From contig NZ_SLXW01000004.1 in NCBI RefSeq assembly GCF_004341085.1, positions 1 to 64,000 on the forward strand: 64,000 nt of DNA. Direction: 5' to 3'. This DNA comes from Sphingomonas sp. PP-CE-1G-424 (GTDB taxonomy: Bacteria > Pseudomonadota > Alphaproteobacteria > Sphingomonadales > Sphingomonadaceae). The translations under genes and the position numbers were made by a program. The notes below the pieces were generated by a model that saw nothing but the letters and a program-made list of their open reading frames with translations, ran no database searches and was not told the origin of the DNA. Within the stretch, counting starts at the first letter, position 1. Every line of letters begins with the position of its first letter. Shown piece after piece: positions 41,659 through 51,597 of the stretch.

Positions 41659-42177
41659 ATGAAGACTAAAGTCGTGGCGACGGAGCCGAAGTGGTTGAAG
41701 GCAGCTAGAGCGAAGTTGGGCACCAAGGAGGCTGCCGGTTCGGCGAACAGCGCCACCATTCTCGGCTGGGCGAAGCGGCTCGGCACGAGAGTGCTGGGCA
41801 TGGTCTACAACGCCGACAGCGTCCCGTGGTGCGGCGTGTTCGTCGCCTATTGTCTTCAGGAAGACGGGATCGAGCCGGTGGCAATCGCGGTTCGCGCGAC
41901 GTCGTGGTCGACATGGGGGCAGGCGCTTCGTCCGGAACGGCTTGCCTCCGGCGCAGTGCTGGTGTTCGCGCGTCCGGGCGGTGGTCACGTCGGCTTCTAT
42001 GTCGGCGAGGATGCCGCTGCGTATCATGTCCTTGGCGGCAATCAGGGCGATGCCGTCACTGTCGCGAGGGTTGCAAAGGATCGGTGCATTGCGCGGCGGT
42101 GGCCAGCAGGCCGTCCGGTCATCGGCAAGCCGGTGCAGATGGCCGCGCGCAAGCCGATCTCAAGCGACGAAGCCTGA
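41659..42177 (+). CDS. TIGR02594 family protein (CHAP/NlpC-like)
   Basis: A 172-residue protein: EPKWLKAARAKLGTKEAAGSANSATILGWAKRLG, then DSVPWCGVFVAYCLQEDGIEP with the catalytic-type cysteine, ATSWSTWGQAL, and GGGHVGFYVGEDAAAYHVLGGNQGDAV with the histidine. This order is typical of TIGR02594 proteins, which are related to peptidoglycan-cutting CHAP/NlpC domains and often found in prophages. No signal peptide. It could be a phage-derived endolysin or an antibacterial effector. ATG 41659 is preferred over the upstream ATG. Confidence 0.75.
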   Translation: MKTKVVATEPKWLKAARAKLGTKEAAGSANSATILGWAKRLGTRVLGMVYNADSVPWCGVFVAYCLQEDGIEPVAIAVRATSWSTWGQALRPERLASGAVLVFARPGGGHVGFYVGEDAAAYHVLGGNQGDAVTVARVAKDRCIARRWPAGRPVIGKPVQMAARKPISSDEA

Positions 42178-42195
42178 CCGCCCGATGCTATTCTC

Positions 42196-42214
42196 GGTTA
42201 CCGGGGCGGTAACC
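42196..42214. promoter_or_regulatory. Inverted repeat upstream of the stress-protein gene
   Basis: GGTTACC and GGTAACC arms around a five-base GGGGC loop, 76 bases before the general-stress protein gene. No T-run follows, so an operator is more likely than a terminator. A GGAAC about 10 bases further (42225) could be the -35 of an EcfG-type promoter, but the -10 match is poor. Confidence 0.35.
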
Positions 42215-42289
42215 TTCAATGTCTGGAACGATCGTCTGTCGACACCGCTTTTAGGAGCATCTGCAACCGAGCCATCGACAGGAAGCACC

Positions 42290-42808
42290 ATGAGCACGAA
42301 CCTCATATCCGCCGTATTCGATAATCACGCCGACGCAGAGCGCGCGGTCTCGGAGCTTCGTGCTGCCGGGGTCGACGACCGCGCGATTTCCATCGTCGCT
42401 CAGCACGATGGCAAGACCGCGACGACCGACGGCAACGGCGACACGCAGGAGTTCGCCGGCAAGGTTGCCGCCGGTGCGGGCATCGGGACTCTGCTCGGCA
42501 TTGCGGCGCTGGCCATTCCCGGGGTCGGTCCCCTGGTCGCAGCGGGTGCGATCGCATCGGCGGCCATTCCCGGTGCCGCGATCACTGGCGCGGCGCTCGG
42601 TGGCGCCATCGGGGGGCTCGAGAAGGTGATGACCGACCACGGTGTCAGCCGCGTCGATGCGAGCTACTATGAGGGGCGTATCAAGGAGGGCGGCGTGTTC
42701 GTGTCGGTCGATACCAGCGCTGCCGGGATTACCCCGGACGATGCAGCCGACCTGTTGTATCGCTCTGGCGGCCATACCTCCACGCGCACCAAAGTGGCCA
42801 CAGCGTAA
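42290..42808 (+). CDS. General stress protein 17M-like membrane-inserted protein
   Basis: A 172-residue protein. The N-terminus (SAVFDNHADAERAVSELRAAGVDDRAISIVAQHDG) is the GSP17M/YflT-like ferredoxin-fold domain. A glycine/alanine-rich hydrophobic block follows (about 62-108), and the C-terminal SYYEGRIKEGGVFVSVDT half completes the fold. AGGAAGC precedes the ATG at 42290. Such proteins occur widely in stress-tolerant alphaproteobacteria, but the mechanism is unknown. Confidence 0.75.
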   Translation: MSTNLISAVFDNHADAERAVSELRAAGVDDRAISIVAQHDGKTATTDGNGDTQEFAGKVAAGAGIGTLLGIAALAIPGVGPLVAAGAIASAAIPGAAITGAALGGAIGGLEKVMTDHGVSRVDASYYEGRIKEGGVFVSVDTSAAGITPDDAADLLYRSGGHTSTRTKVATA

Positions 42809-43044
42809 GAACAAGCCCGGGGCCGGAGGGGCGTCCACGGACGGGGCTGGCCTGGCAAGCTTGTCCCGTCCGCAGTCGCAGCTACCGGGGCGCACGCCCG
42901 CGCGGCATGCACCCCGGTTGCCCTTGAAAGGGATAGCTGCTTTTCCTGTTTTAGATCGCCAGTTACGAAGCCCGAATGCGGGGGCGGAGTGGGCGCCTTT
43001 GGATCGCAGCGCGCTTTGTAACCTTCCCGACCGCCCCTCCTAAC

Positions 43045-44031
43045 TCAGGTCACCGTTCGACCGAGGAAGTCCCGGATATAGCTGGCGATCACGTCATGGT
43101 GGGTTTCGAGCGCGAAATGGCCCGCATTGAGCAGGTGTATCTCTGCCTTGGGCAGGTCCTGTCGATAGGCTTGCGCACCGGCGGGGATGAAAGCGGGATC
43201 GTGTCTGCCCCACACAGCGAGCAGCGGGGGCTGATGCTTGCGGAAATACGCGTGGAAGGCGGGGTACAGAGCGACGTTGCTGCGGTAATCCAGGATCACG
43301 TCGAGCTGAATGTCCGCAGCGCCCGGACGCGCCATATAGGCGATGTCGAGTTCGTAGCCGTCCGGTGACAGCAGCGCTGGATCCGCGCCGGTGCCATATT
43401 GCCAATCGCGGATCGTGTCCGGCGTCAAGGATGCGCGGCAGGCCTCGCGGTGGGCGTCGTTCGGCTCGCGCCAATACGCTTGCCAGGCACCCCACTGATC
43501 GCTGAACCCGTCTTCATAGGCGTTGCCGTTCTGGCTGATGATAGCGGTCACCCGCTCGGGATGCCGCATTGCGAGCCTGAGTCCGACGGGTGCCCCGTAA
43601 TCGAAGATGTACAGGGCGTAGCGGTCGAGGCCGAGTGCATCGACGAACTCCCCGAGCACCCGCGCGAGCGTGTCGAAGGTATAGGGGAATGCCCCTCGCG
43701 CCGGTGCCCTGGTCTGTCCGAATCCCGCCAGATCCGGCGCGATGACGCGATAGCGGTCCGCCAGCAACGGGATCAGATCGCGGAACATGTGGCTTGCGGA
43801 GGGAAATCCATGCAGCAGCAACAGCACCGGCGCGTCGGCGGGACCGGCTTCGCGGTAGAAGACGTCGACCTCGCCGACCTGTTTTCGACGATAGTGAATT
43901 TTGGACACGGGCGGTTCCTTTGGTTGCGGCGGGGCAGCGGTGAGAAGGCTTGGGATGCTCGCCAGCGCCGGTCCTGTCGCGAGCCATGAGAGAAGCGTCC
44001 GGCGGGGGTAGAGAGTCGGTCGATGGCGCAT
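43045..44031 (-). CDS. Exported alpha/beta hydrolase, epoxide-hydrolase-like
   Basis: A 328-residue hydrolase. An arginine-rich export signal (YPRRTLLSWLATGPALASIPSL) with an RR pair suggests Tat transport. The core has LLLHGFPSASHMFRDL (oxyanion hole HGFP), the nucleophile elbow YIFDYGAPVG with Asp in place of Ser, WGRHDPAF with the acid residue, and NAGHFALE with the catalytic His. An Asp nucleophile is the mark of epoxide hydrolases and haloalkane dehalogenases. It is divergent from a LysR gene 88 bases away that likely controls it. Confidence 0.85.
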   Translation of the reverse strand: MRHRPTLYPRRTLLSWLATGPALASIPSLLTAAPPQPKEPPVSKIHYRRKQVGEVDVFYREAGPADAPVLLLLHGFPSASHMFRDLIPLLADRYRVIAPDLAGFGQTRAPARGAFPYTFDTLARVLGEFVDALGLDRYALYIFDYGAPVGLRLAMRHPERVTAIISQNGNAYEDGFSDQWGAWQAYWREPNDAHREACRASLTPDTIRDWQYGTGADPALLSPDGYELDIAYMARPGAADIQLDVILDYRSNVALYPAFHAYFRKHQPPLLAVWGRHDPAFIPAGAQAYRQDLPKAEIHLLNAGHFALETHHDVIASYIRDFLGRTVT

Positions 44032-44119
44032 GCGGCCTCCTTGCCGACCTCATGTACGTCTTGCAGGGAGCGGCGGTTAGCCTTGCATAATGACAGGCTT
44101 GATTGCAGGATCCGAAACG

Positions 44120-45058
44120 ATGGATCGATTGGAAGCAATGGCGCTGTTCGTTGCCGCGGTGGATCGCGGGTCGCTCGCCGCGGCGGCCAAACGCTACGGG
44201 CGATCGCCGGCCAGCGTGACGCGCGCGGTCGCGTTGCTGGAGCGGGACGCCGGCGAGACGCTTCTGCTGCGCTCCACCCGGAAGCTGAGCCTGACCGCAT
44301 CCGGCGAGCATCACGTGGCGGTATGGCGGGACGTGCTTGAAAAGCTCGAACACCTTGCACCGATCGGCGCGGGCGCGCCGGTCCAGGGAAATATCGTGCT
44401 CACCGCGCCCGAATTATTTGGCCGCATCGCCGTCCTACCGCTCCTCGAAAGCTTTCTCGACGATCATCCGCTGGTGTCGGCACGCGTTCTACTGATGAAC
44501 CGCTTGGTCAACCTTATCGGGGAAGGGGTCGATCTCGCCGTGCGGCTGGCGCCGCTGGGCGATTCTTCGCTGCGCGCGATCCGGATCGGCGCGGTCCGTA
44601 CGCTGCTGTGCGCATCCCCGGAGTACCTGGACAAGGCAGCACCTCTGGCGACCCCGGCCGATCTCGAGCAGCACGCGTGCATCGGCTTAGACGTCGCGGC
44701 CGAGGGCGAGCGCTGGACGTTCGCAAGCCCTACGACCCCCGCCCGCAAGCGGCGATCGGTCCGGGTCCAGCCCCGGCTCAGCATCAGCAACGCAGCCGCC
44801 GCCATCGATGCCGCTATGCGCGGCCACGGCGTGATTCAGGCTCGCTCCTATCAAATCGTCGACGCGATCGCGGACGGCCGCCTGATTCGCCTGCTGCCGG
44901 AATGGGAGGAACCGCCCGTACCCGTGCATTTGGTGTTCCCCGCCGGGCGCGCGTCTCATGGAAGCGTGCGGGCGCTGATCGACCATCTTGGCCCCGCCTT
45001 GCGACGCAATCTGGCGGACGTCGAGGCGTCTATGCGCGTGGTACCGACTATATCGTAA
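44120..45058 (+). CDS. LysR family transcriptional regulator
   Basis: A 312-residue LysR protein: MDRLEAMALFVAAVDRGSLAAAAKRYGRSPASVTRAVALLE is the winged helix-turn-helix (residues 1-60), followed by a periplasmic-binding-protein-like effector domain (about 90-300) with VNLIGEGVDLAVRLAPLGDS. ATG at 44120 gives the family N-terminus; the frame is open to 44090. Divergent from the exported hydrolase gene, the usual target position. Effector unknown. Confidence 0.87.
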   Translation: MDRLEAMALFVAAVDRGSLAAAAKRYGRSPASVTRAVALLERDAGETLLLRSTRKLSLTASGEHHVAVWRDVLEKLEHLAPIGAGAPVQGNIVLTAPELFGRIAVLPLLESFLDDHPLVSARVLLMNRLVNLIGEGVDLAVRLAPLGDSSLRAIRIGAVRTLLCASPEYLDKAAPLATPADLEQHACIGLDVAAEGERWTFASPTTPARKRRSVRVQPRLSISNAAAAIDAAMRGHGVIQARSYQIVDAIADGRLIRLLPEWEEPPVPVHLVFPAGRASHGSVRALIDHLGPALRRNLADVEASMRVVPTIS

Positions 45059-45485
45059 TCACCGCCGTACGCTTTCGCCCAAGGCAAGCCACGGCTGCTC
45101 GTGATCGTCGCAGCTGAAGAGACGAATGGGCAAGATGACGTCGCGGCCGGTGGGAACGATCCGATCGCGGAGATCGCCGCCGCGAACGGAATACCGAACT
45201 CGATAGTATGAGCGTCGGTCAACGGCGGTGCCGAGCCCTCGACCGAAGGGCCGCCGCCCGCCGGTTTGTCGCGCGTGATCAGCAGCGCGCGGTGGATCGT
45301 CACCGGCGACAGCAACCGTGACGTACCGGGCCATACGATGCGGAGGTATTCGCGGTGCAGCACCGCGTCGCCTAGTGGAACGACGACCGCGGGTTCGGCT
45401 GCCACCGTCACATTATCCCGACTTATCGGGGCAATTCGGAAAAGAGTCTGGATACGTATCGGAACACCGCAGCAGCATTGCGACC
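45059..45485. other. No confident gene; possible minus-strand relic
   Basis: About 430 bases after the LysR gene. Minus-strand frames contain protein-like patches (LRDRIVPTGRDVILPIRLFS, VTIHRALLITRDKPAGGG) in two registers over 45060-45400, which may be a decayed gene, but no family is recognised. Confidence 0.35.
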
Positions 45486-45499
45486 TGCGTAATTTCCGA
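45486..45499 (+). promoter_or_regulatory. Shared motif site A upstream of the quinone reductase/ADH/Xfp run
   Basis: TGCGTAATTTCCGA, 113 bases before the quinone reductase gene. It matches 12 of 14 positions with the right arm of the repeat at 55433-55446 and 11 of 14 with the site at 50754. It may be a FixJ or related regulator site, inferred from its recurrence near the FixLJ cluster. Confidence 0.4.
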
Positions 45500-45612
45500 G
45501 GGTCACTTCGGGGGCCGCCGACGGATAAACGTCCAGACCAGATACCCCGCAGGATCGCGCCGCGCTTTGCTGCGGCTGGCGGGGATCGCGACACTTTGGC
45601 GAGGACGCAACG

Positions 45613-46296
45613 ATGGCAGGTGGCGAGCGCGGCACGACAGGCGGACGGCATGCCGTGATCCTGTGTCATCCCGATCCGTCGAGCTTCAACCATGCGATCG
45701 CGGGCGCCTATTGCGATGCGGTGCGCGCGGCGGGGCAGGGGGTCGTATTGCGAGATTTGTACGCGATGGGGTTCGATCCGGTCCTCAAGGCGGCGGAGCG
45801 GCCGACCAACGTAGGCGCGGTATATGAAGCGGACGTACTGGCCGAAGTCGACGCGATCGCCGGCTGCGACGTCTTTGTTCTCGTCTATCCGATCTGGTTC
45901 GGGACGCCGCCGGCGATGCTCAAGGGCTATGTCGAGCGCGTGTTCGGTGCCGGCGTCCAGCCCGAGTCGTTGCAGGGGCGCGTGCGGACCGACCTGCTCG
46001 GCGGCAAGCGTCTGGTCAGCTTCTCGACCTCTGCGGCGAGCAAGGTCTGGCTCGACGAACAGGGGCAGGGGCAGGGGCTCAACAGCGTCTTCGACCAGTA
46101 TCTGGTGCATGCGTTCGGGATGCGGTCGCAGGAGCATCGCCGGTTTGCGCACATCGTGCCGGGGCTGAGCGCGCGCTTTGCCGATCAGTATCTGCGCGAG
46201 GTCGCCGTTCAGGCGCAGCGGACCTGTGCGCAGATCGCATTCGGGGACGAGGCGCTGCTCGCCGATCCCGCGCTCGTCGCTCGGATGGCATGCTGA
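45613..46296 (+). CDS. NAD(P)H dehydrogenase (quinone), flavodoxin fold
   Basis: A 227-residue flavodoxin-like quinone reductase. [21 protein letters not shown] is the FMN-binding N-terminal pattern, [23 protein letters not shown] the conserved middle of the KefF/DT-diaphorase family. It probably transfers two electrons from NAD(P)H to quinones. It is the first gene of a run with alcohol dehydrogenase, phosphoketolase and acetate kinase (gap 26 bases to the next gene), downstream of motif site A. Confidence 0.85.
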   Translation: MAGGERGTTGGRHAVILCHPDPSSFNHAIAGAYCDAVRAAGQGVVLRDLYAMGFDPVLKAAERPTNVGAVYEADVLAEVDAIAGCDVFVLVYPIWFGTPPAMLKGYVERVFGAGVQPESLQGRVRTDLLGGKRLVSFSTSAASKVWLDEQGQGQGLNSVFDQYLVHAFGMRSQEHRRFAHIVPGLSARFADQYLREVAVQAQRTCAQIAFGDEALLADPALVARMAC

Positions 46297-46322
46297 TCCA
46301 TCCGCATCTTCAAGGAAATTCC

Positions 46323-47354
46323 ATGACCCGTATGATGCACGCCGCCGTCGTCGAGGCGTTCGGCAAACCCCTGACCTTGCGCGAATGGCCGGTACCGGTC
46401 GCAGGGCCCGGACAGATCGTCGTCAAGACCGAAGCATGCGGGGTGTGCCACACCGATCTGCACGCCGCGCATGGCGACTGGCCGGTCAAGCCGACGCCGC
46501 CGTTCATTCCAGGCCATGAGGGGATTGGCATCGTCGTCGACGTTGGCGCGGGGGTGACGATCGTGAAGCTCGGCGACCGGGTCGGTGTGCCGTGGCTGTA
46601 TTCCGCGTGCGGGCATTGCGAATATTGCCTGTCCGCCTGGGAGACGGTGTGCGCCGAGGCGGAGTTCGGCGGCTACACGCGCAATGGCGGGTTCGCGGAG
46701 TATATCCTCGCCGACCCGAACTACGTCGCGCATATTCCCGCCGGGCTGTCCGCGGTCGAGGCGGCGCCGATCATCTGCGCGGGCATCACGACATACAAGG
46801 GCATCAAGGAAACCGGCGCTAAGCCGGGCGAGTGGGTCGCGATTTCGGGTGTCGGCGGGCTGGGGCATCTCGCGGTGCAGTACGCCAAGGCGATGGGGTT
46901 GCGCGTTGCCGCCGTCGATGTCGACGACGGCAAGCTGGCACATGCTCAGGCGCTGGGCGCGGAACTGTTGATCGACGCGCGAAGAAGCGATGCGATCGCG
47001 GCGCTGAAGGACGGGACGGGTGACGGCGCCCACGGCGTGCTGATCACCGCACCGTCGCTGACCGCGTTCAACCAGGGTGTGGCGATGACGCGGCGCAAGG
47101 GTACGTGCGTGCTCGTCGGCCTGCCGCCGGGTGATTTTCCGATTCCGCTGTTCGACGTCGTGGCGCAGTGCATCACGGTGCGCGGATCGTTCGTCGGGAC
47201 GCGCAAGGACATGGCCGAAGCGCTCGCGTTCGTGGCCGACGGCAAGGTGAAGGCCGACATCGAAGTGCAACCATTGTCTGCGATCAACGAGATCTTCGAC
47301 AGGCTCCAGCGCGGGCAGGTCGCATCGCGCGTCGTCCTCGATTTCGGGAGCTGA
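46323..47354 (+). CDS. adhP: Zinc-dependent alcohol dehydrogenase, AdhP type
   Basis: A 343-residue medium-chain dehydrogenase. Catalytic zinc ligands are in [10 protein letters not shown] and PGHEGIG; the structural zinc cluster is [15 protein letters not shown]; the NAD site is [19 protein letters not shown]. It is close to AdhP/AdhA-type ethanol dehydrogenases that interconvert alcohols and aldehydes with NAD+. AAGGAAATT precedes the ATG. The stop is two bases before the phosphoketolase start. In an oxygen-limited cell it could regenerate NAD+ by aldehyde reduction. Confidence 0.9.
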   Translation: MTRMMHAAVVEAFGKPLTLREWPVPVAGPGQIVVKTEACGVCHTDLHAAHGDWPVKPTPPFIPGHEGIGIVVDVGAGVTIVKLGDRVGVPWLYSACGHCEYCLSAWETVCAEAEFGGYTRNGGFAEYILADPNYVAHIPAGLSAVEAAPIICAGITTYKGIKETGAKPGEWVAISGVGGLGHLAVQYAKAMGLRVAAVDVDDGKLAHAQALGAELLIDARRSDAIAALKDGTGDGAHGVLITAPSLTAFNQGVAMTRRKGTCVLVGLPPGDFPIPLFDVVAQCITVRGSFVGTRKDMAEALAFVADGKVKADIEVQPLSAINEIFDRLQRGQVASRVVLDFGS

Positions 47355-47356
47355 AG

Positions 47357-49738
47357 ATGGCCGATTCTACAACGTTGGCACCTGCGAAGACGCATCATCT
47401 GTCTCACGACACGCTGCGGCGGATGGACGCGTACTGGCGTGCCGCGAATTACCTGTCGGTCGGGCAGATCTACCTGCGCGACAACGCGTTGCTCGATCGG
47501 CCGCTGACGATCGCGGACGTGAAGCCGCGGCTGCTCGGGCATTGGGGGACGACGCCGGGGCTGAACTTCCTGTACGTCCATCTCAACCGCCTGATCGTCG
47601 AGCATGACCTCGACATGATCAACATCATCGGGCCGGGACATGGCGGGCCGGGGCTGGTGGCCAACACGTATCTGGAGGGCTCGTACACCGAACGCTACCC
47701 GGCGATCGAGCGGAGCCGCAGCGGCATGCACCGGCTGTTCCGGCAGTTTTCGTGGCCCGGCGGCATCCCGAGTCATGTCGCGCCCGAGACGCCGGGATCG
47801 ATGCACGAGGGCGGCGAACTCGGGTACTCGCTTGCGCACGCCTATGGCGCTGCGTTCGATAATCCGGACCTGATCGTCGCGTGCGTGGTCGGCGACGGCG
47901 AGGCGGAGACCGGCGCGCTGGCGGCGAGCTGGCATTCGAACAAGTTCCTCAATCCCGCGCGCGACGGCGCGGTGCTGCCGATCCTGCATCTCAACGGCTT
48001 CAAGATCGCCAACCCGACGATCCTCGCGCGGATCGACGGGCATGAACTCGACGCGTTGCTGCGCGGCTATGGGCATGAACCCTATTATGTCGGCGGCAGC
48101 GATCCGGCGGCGGTCCACCAGCAGCTTGCCGGGACGCTCGACAAGGCGCTGGCGCGGATCCAGGCGATCCAGGCGGCAGCAAGGATCGAGGGCGTGACGC
48201 CCGAACGACCGCGCTGGCCGATGATCGTGTTCCGCACGCCGAAAGGCTGGACCGGGCCGAAGTTCGTCGATGGCAAGCCGGTCGAGGGTACGTGGCGAGC
48301 CCATCAGGTTCCGATCGCGGACTTCAAGGATCCCGAGCATCTGCGTCAGCTCGAAGAGTGGATGCGGAGTTACCGGCCGGAGGAGCTGTTCGATGACACC
48401 GGCAAGTTCCGGGAGGAATATGCCTCGCTCGCACCGACCGGGCACCGGCGGATGGGATCCAACCCGCATGCCAATGGCGGCGAGTTGATGGTGCCGTTGT
48501 CGCTGCCCAATTTCCGCCAATACGCGGTGCCGTTCGACGCACCGGGGACGGTCAAGGCCGAGGCGACGCGGGTGCTCGGCCGCTATCTGCGCGACGTGAT
48601 GAAGCTCAATCTGGCGACGGTGAACTTCCGGTTGTTCGGCCCCGACGAGACCGCGTCGAACCGGCTTGCGGACGTGTACGACGTGTCCGGCAAGGTCTGG
48701 ATGGCGGAGGTCGAGGCGGTCGACGAGCATCTCGGGCCCGACGGTCGCGTGATGGAGGTGCTGAGCGAGCATCTCTGCCAGGGTTGGCTAGAGGGGTATC
48801 TGCTGACCGGGCGGCACGGGCTGTTCTCGTGCTACGAGGCGTTCGTCCGCATCGTCGATTCGATGGTCAACCAGCATGCCAAGTGGCTGAAGACGACCAG
48901 GACGATCCCGTGGCGGCGGCCGATCGCGTCGCTCAATTACCTGCTGACCTCGCATGTCTGGCGGCAGGATCACAACGGGCTGTCGCACCAGGATCCGGGG
49001 TTCATCGACCACGTCGCGAACAAGACCGCGGACGTCGCGCGGATCTATCTTCCGCCCGATGCGAACTGCCTGTTGTCGGTCGGCGATCACTGCCTGCGCA
49101 GCCGCGGCTATGTGAACGTGATCGTCGCGGGGAAGCAGCCTGAGTGGCAATGGCTCGGGATCGACGCGGCTGTGCGGCACTGCACCGCGGGCGCGGGGAT
49201 CTGGGCGTGGGCGGGCAACGATGTCGACCCCGACGTGGTGATGGCGTGTGCGGGCGACGTGCCGACGCTGGAGACGCTCGCGGCAGTCACGATGCTGCGC
49301 GCGTACGTTCCGGACATTCGCATCCGAGTCGTCAACGTAGTCGACCTGATGGTGTTGCAGCCGCGCTCCGAGCACACGCATGGGCTGGACGAGCGCGAGT
49401 TCGATGCGTTGTTTACCCGCGACAAGCCGGTGATCTTTGCGTTCCACGGCTATCCGGCGATGATCCACAAGCTGACGTACCGGCGCGCGAACCACGGCAA
49501 TATCCACGTCCGCGGCTACAAGGAAATGGGAACCACGACGACGCCGTTCGACATGGTCGTGCTGAACGATCTCGACCGATACCGGCTGGCGCTGGATGCG
49601 ATCGAGCGGATTCCGCGGTTGCGCGATTGCGTGCCGCTCGAGACGGCGCGGTATTGGACGACGATGGAGCGGCACAAGCTCTACATCGCCGAGCAGGGCG
49701 ACGATCTGCCGGAGGTGCGTGACTGGCAATGGTCGTAG
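47357..49738 (+). CDS. xfp: Phosphoketolase
   Basis: A 793-residue thiamine-diphosphate phosphoketolase that converts xylulose 5-phosphate and/or fructose 6-phosphate plus phosphate into acetyl phosphate and a shorter sugar phosphate. Motifs include [38 protein letters not shown] (ThDP binding), [12 protein letters not shown] and the C-terminal [20 protein letters not shown] 47357 follows the ADH stop directly. Its last 10 bases overlap ackA, making an acetyl-phosphate-to-acetate route with ATP gain. The distinction between X5P-only and dual specificity cannot be read. Confidence 0.94.
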   Translation: MADSTTLAPAKTHHLSHDTLRRMDAYWRAANYLSVGQIYLRDNALLDRPLTIADVKPRLLGHWGTTPGLNFLYVHLNRLIVEHDLDMINIIGPGHGGPGLVANTYLEGSYTERYPAIERSRSGMHRLFRQFSWPGGIPSHVAPETPGSMHEGGELGYSLAHAYGAAFDNPDLIVACVVGDGEAETGALAASWHSNKFLNPARDGAVLPILHLNGFKIANPTILARIDGHELDALLRGYGHEPYYVGGSDPAAVHQQLAGTLDKALARIQAIQAAARIEGVTPERPRWPMIVFRTPKGWTGPKFVDGKPVEGTWRAHQVPIADFKDPEHLRQLEEWMRSYRPEELFDDTGKFREEYASLAPTGHRRMGSNPHANGGELMVPLSLPNFRQYAVPFDAPGTVKAEATRVLGRYLRDVMKLNLATVNFRLFGPDETASNRLADVYDVSGKVWMAEVEAVDEHLGPDGRVMEVLSEHLCQGWLEGYLLTGRHGLFSCYEAFVRIVDSMVNQHAKWLKTTRTIPWRRPIASLNYLLTSHVWRQDHNGLSHQDPGFIDHVANKTADVARIYLPPDANCLLSVGDHCLRSRGYVNVIVAGKQPEWQWLGIDAAVRHCTAGAGIWAWAGNDVDPDVVMACAGDVPTLETLAAVTMLRAYVPDIRIRVVNVVDLMVLQPRSEHTHGLDEREFDALFTRDKPVIFAFHGYPAMIHKLTYRRANHGNIHVRGYKEMGTTTTPFDMVVLNDLDRYRLALDAIERIPRLRDCVPLETARYWTTMERHKLYIAEQGDDLPEVRDWQWS

Positions 49739-50739
49739 TTCTTGCGCTCAACAGCGGGTCGTCGTCGCTGAAGTACGGGCTGTACGCGGTCGAGCGCGAA
49801 CCGGTCCTGCTGGTCGGCGGGACGATCGAGACGACCGACGATCACTCCCGCTTCTTCGACACGATCGAGACGACTTTGCGAGGGTGGCCGGCGCCGATGG
49901 CAGTCGGCCACCGCATCGTCCACGGCGGCCCGCACCGCGACGCGCATTGCCGGATCGACGATGCGGTGTTGGCGGATCTGGAGGCGGCATGTGCGTTCGC
50001 GCCGCTACACGGCCCTGCCTCGCTGGCGCTGATCCGGGCGGCGGGCGCGCGCTATCCGGGCGTGTCGCAGGTCGCGTGCTTCGATACAGCGTTCCATGCG
50101 GGCATGCCCGACATCGCCAGGACGCTGCCGATCCCGCGCGAATACCAGGCCGTCGGTGTGCGACGCTACGGCTTTCACGGACTGTCCTGCGAGTCGATCG
50201 TCCGGCAACTCGGCGGCGACATGCCGGCAGGGCTGGTGATTGCGCATCTTGGCAGCGGCGCGAGCGTGACGGCGGTGCGCGATGGCCGATCGATCGACAC
50301 CAGCATGGGGCTGACCCCGTCGGGCGGCGTGATGATGGCGACGCGGACCGGAGATATCGATCCGGGCGTGTTGCTGTACCTGCTGCGAAAAACCGAGCTG
50401 GACGCCGAGGCACTGGCGACGGTGGTCGATCATGCTTCCGGGATGACGGGTATCTCGGGGCTGTCCGGCGACATGCGCGTTCTGCGCGCTGCGGCGACCG
50501 AAGACGCTGACCTCGCCATCCGCATGTTCGAGCGATCGGTGTGCAAGCAGATCGCGGCGATGATCGCCTCGCTCGGCGGCGTGGACATGCTCGTGCTGAC
50601 CGGCGGGATCGGCGAGAACGACGCGCCGACCGCGCGAGCGATCCGCGCGGGTCTCGCGTGGGTTCCAGGCCTCGAAATCCGGATATTCTCCTCGCAGGAA
50701 GACGCGCAGATCGCGCTGCACGCCGCCGCACTAGGCTGA
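49729..50739 (+). CDS. ackA: Acetate kinase
   Basis: A 336-residue acetate kinase (acetyl phosphate + ADP to acetate + ATP). [16 protein letters not shown] is the N-terminal phosphate motif, VGHRIVHGG and [11 protein letters not shown] active-site segments, [24 protein letters not shown] the second signature, and [10 protein letters not shown] the C-terminal motif. It is shorter than the usual 400 residues, with compact loops, as in other xfp-linked acetate kinases. It overlaps xfp by 10 bases, so the two are translationally coupled. Confidence 0.94.
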   Translation: MVVVLALNSGSSSLKYGLYAVEREPVLLVGGTIETTDDHSRFFDTIETTLRGWPAPMAVGHRIVHGGPHRDAHCRIDDAVLADLEAACAFAPLHGPASLALIRAAGARYPGVSQVACFDTAFHAGMPDIARTLPIPREYQAVGVRRYGFHGLSCESIVRQLGGDMPAGLVIAHLGSGASVTAVRDGRSIDTSMGLTPSGGVMMATRTGDIDPGVLLYLLRKTELDAEALATVVDHASGMTGISGLSGDMRVLRAAATEDADLAIRMFERSVCKQIAAMIASLGGVDMLVLTGGIGENDAPTARAIRAGLAWVPGLEIRIFSSQEDAQIALHAAALG

Positions 50740-50753
50740 CGACCTTGGCGAGG

Positions 50754-50767
50754 TACGTGCTTTCCGA
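50754..50767 (+). promoter_or_regulatory. Shared motif site B after ackA
   Basis: TACGTGCTTTCCGA, 100 bases before the small gene at 50868, matches site A (45486) at 11 of 14 positions, including an identical TTTCCGA half. It is the weakest member of the set. Confidence 0.3.
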
Positions 50768-50867
50768 GTCCCGACGCCGCCGTCCACGCCCGCTACCGTC
50801 TGGATACGGATCGGCTCATCGACACCCGCATCGTGCGGCAGCGGGGCGAACCGGCGGGGAGTTCGTG

Positions 50868-51137
50868 ATGAACGCTATCCACACCGAGATACTCTATTTT
50901 CAGCGCCGCCTCGACGCCACGCGGGCGATGGCCGATGCCGCCGCAGGGCCGTGCGCGCGCCGGGCTCACGAACTGCTCGCGCAACTCTACGGCGAGAACC
51001 TAGAGGCGTTGTCCGTCCAGGCCGCCGGCCTGATCGCCGAACCCGTGCTGACGTTGGCGGTGCGCAGTATCGGCGCCGCGCCGCGCCTCCGGCCGATCCC
51101 GCATCGTCCACGCCTGACGCTTAAGCTCGCCTGCTAG
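50868..51137 (+). CDS. Small hypothetical protein
   Basis: An 89-residue protein, MNAIHTEILYFQRRLDATRA then HELLAQLYGENLEALSVQAAG; helical N-terminal half, basic C-terminal tail. GGGGAG at the right distance supports the ATG at 50868. No family recognised. It is preceded by motif site B and could belong to the oxygen-responsive set. Confidence 0.5.
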   Translation: MNAIHTEILYFQRRLDATRAMADAAAGPCARRAHELLAQLYGENLEALSVQAAGLIAEPVLTLAVRSIGAAPRLRPIPHRPRLTLKLAC

Positions 51138-51597
51138 CCCGCATTCCGGCTGCCATGGTGCGCAGTATGGATCAGCGAGTGGCAGCCGCAGCGTTGGCGA
51201 ACGCCAGGAAGCATGGTTTAAGGCTGGGAAGGTCGGCCTTGGACCACCACGGGGGCATCGCTCGACAGGATTGCCGTGGAGCCTCCTGTGCCTACGTCAG
51301 GCGATCGGCTCGATGATCGGCAGTTCGCCAGTCAGTTGTGGTCGTCGAAGCCGGCCACGATCGATGGCTGAATTCATAGCGTAATCCACGGTAATTGGGC
51401 GTTGCCAGATCGTAGGATCGAGGTGCGGCGGCACCAGAGTCGGGAACTAGTCTAGCGCGCCCTAGCGATCGGTGCGGGCGTGGGACGGGCTCTCGAATGA
51501 CGAACGCGGATCGAATACGCTTTTGGCCTCCCGCGAAGGCGGTAGCTCAGTCTGGGTCCCCGCCTTTGCGGGGAAACAGGCCATCCTCACGCGGCCG
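51138..51597. other. Intergenic, only a repeat seen
   Basis: About 460 bases between the small gene and the convergent receiver gene. The only feature I can support is the REP-like palindrome at 51530-51572. A half-site-like CGGGAACTA occurs at 51443. Confidence 0.45.
51530..51572. repeat. REP-like palindromic element
   Basis: Arms CCCGCGAAGGCGG and CCGCCTTTGCGGG pair with one G:T mismatch around a 17-base loop containing TCTGG. It lies 26 bases beyond the end of the receiver gene and might also stop its transcription. Related to the element at 13557-13589. Confidence 0.65.

Noticed and set aside
42809..43044. GC-rich repeats after the stress-protein gene as a terminator
   Set aside because: No stable hairpin followed by a T-run could be drawn by eye.
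44956..46152. Long minus-strand open frame of about 398 codons opposite the quinone reductase gene
   Set aside because: It lies antisense to a clear flavodoxin-fold gene and shows no family motif. High-GC DNA often leaves the opposite strand open.
46946..48772. 608-codon minus-strand frame opposite phosphoketolase
   Set aside because: Antisense to conserved xfp motifs and without recognisable domains.
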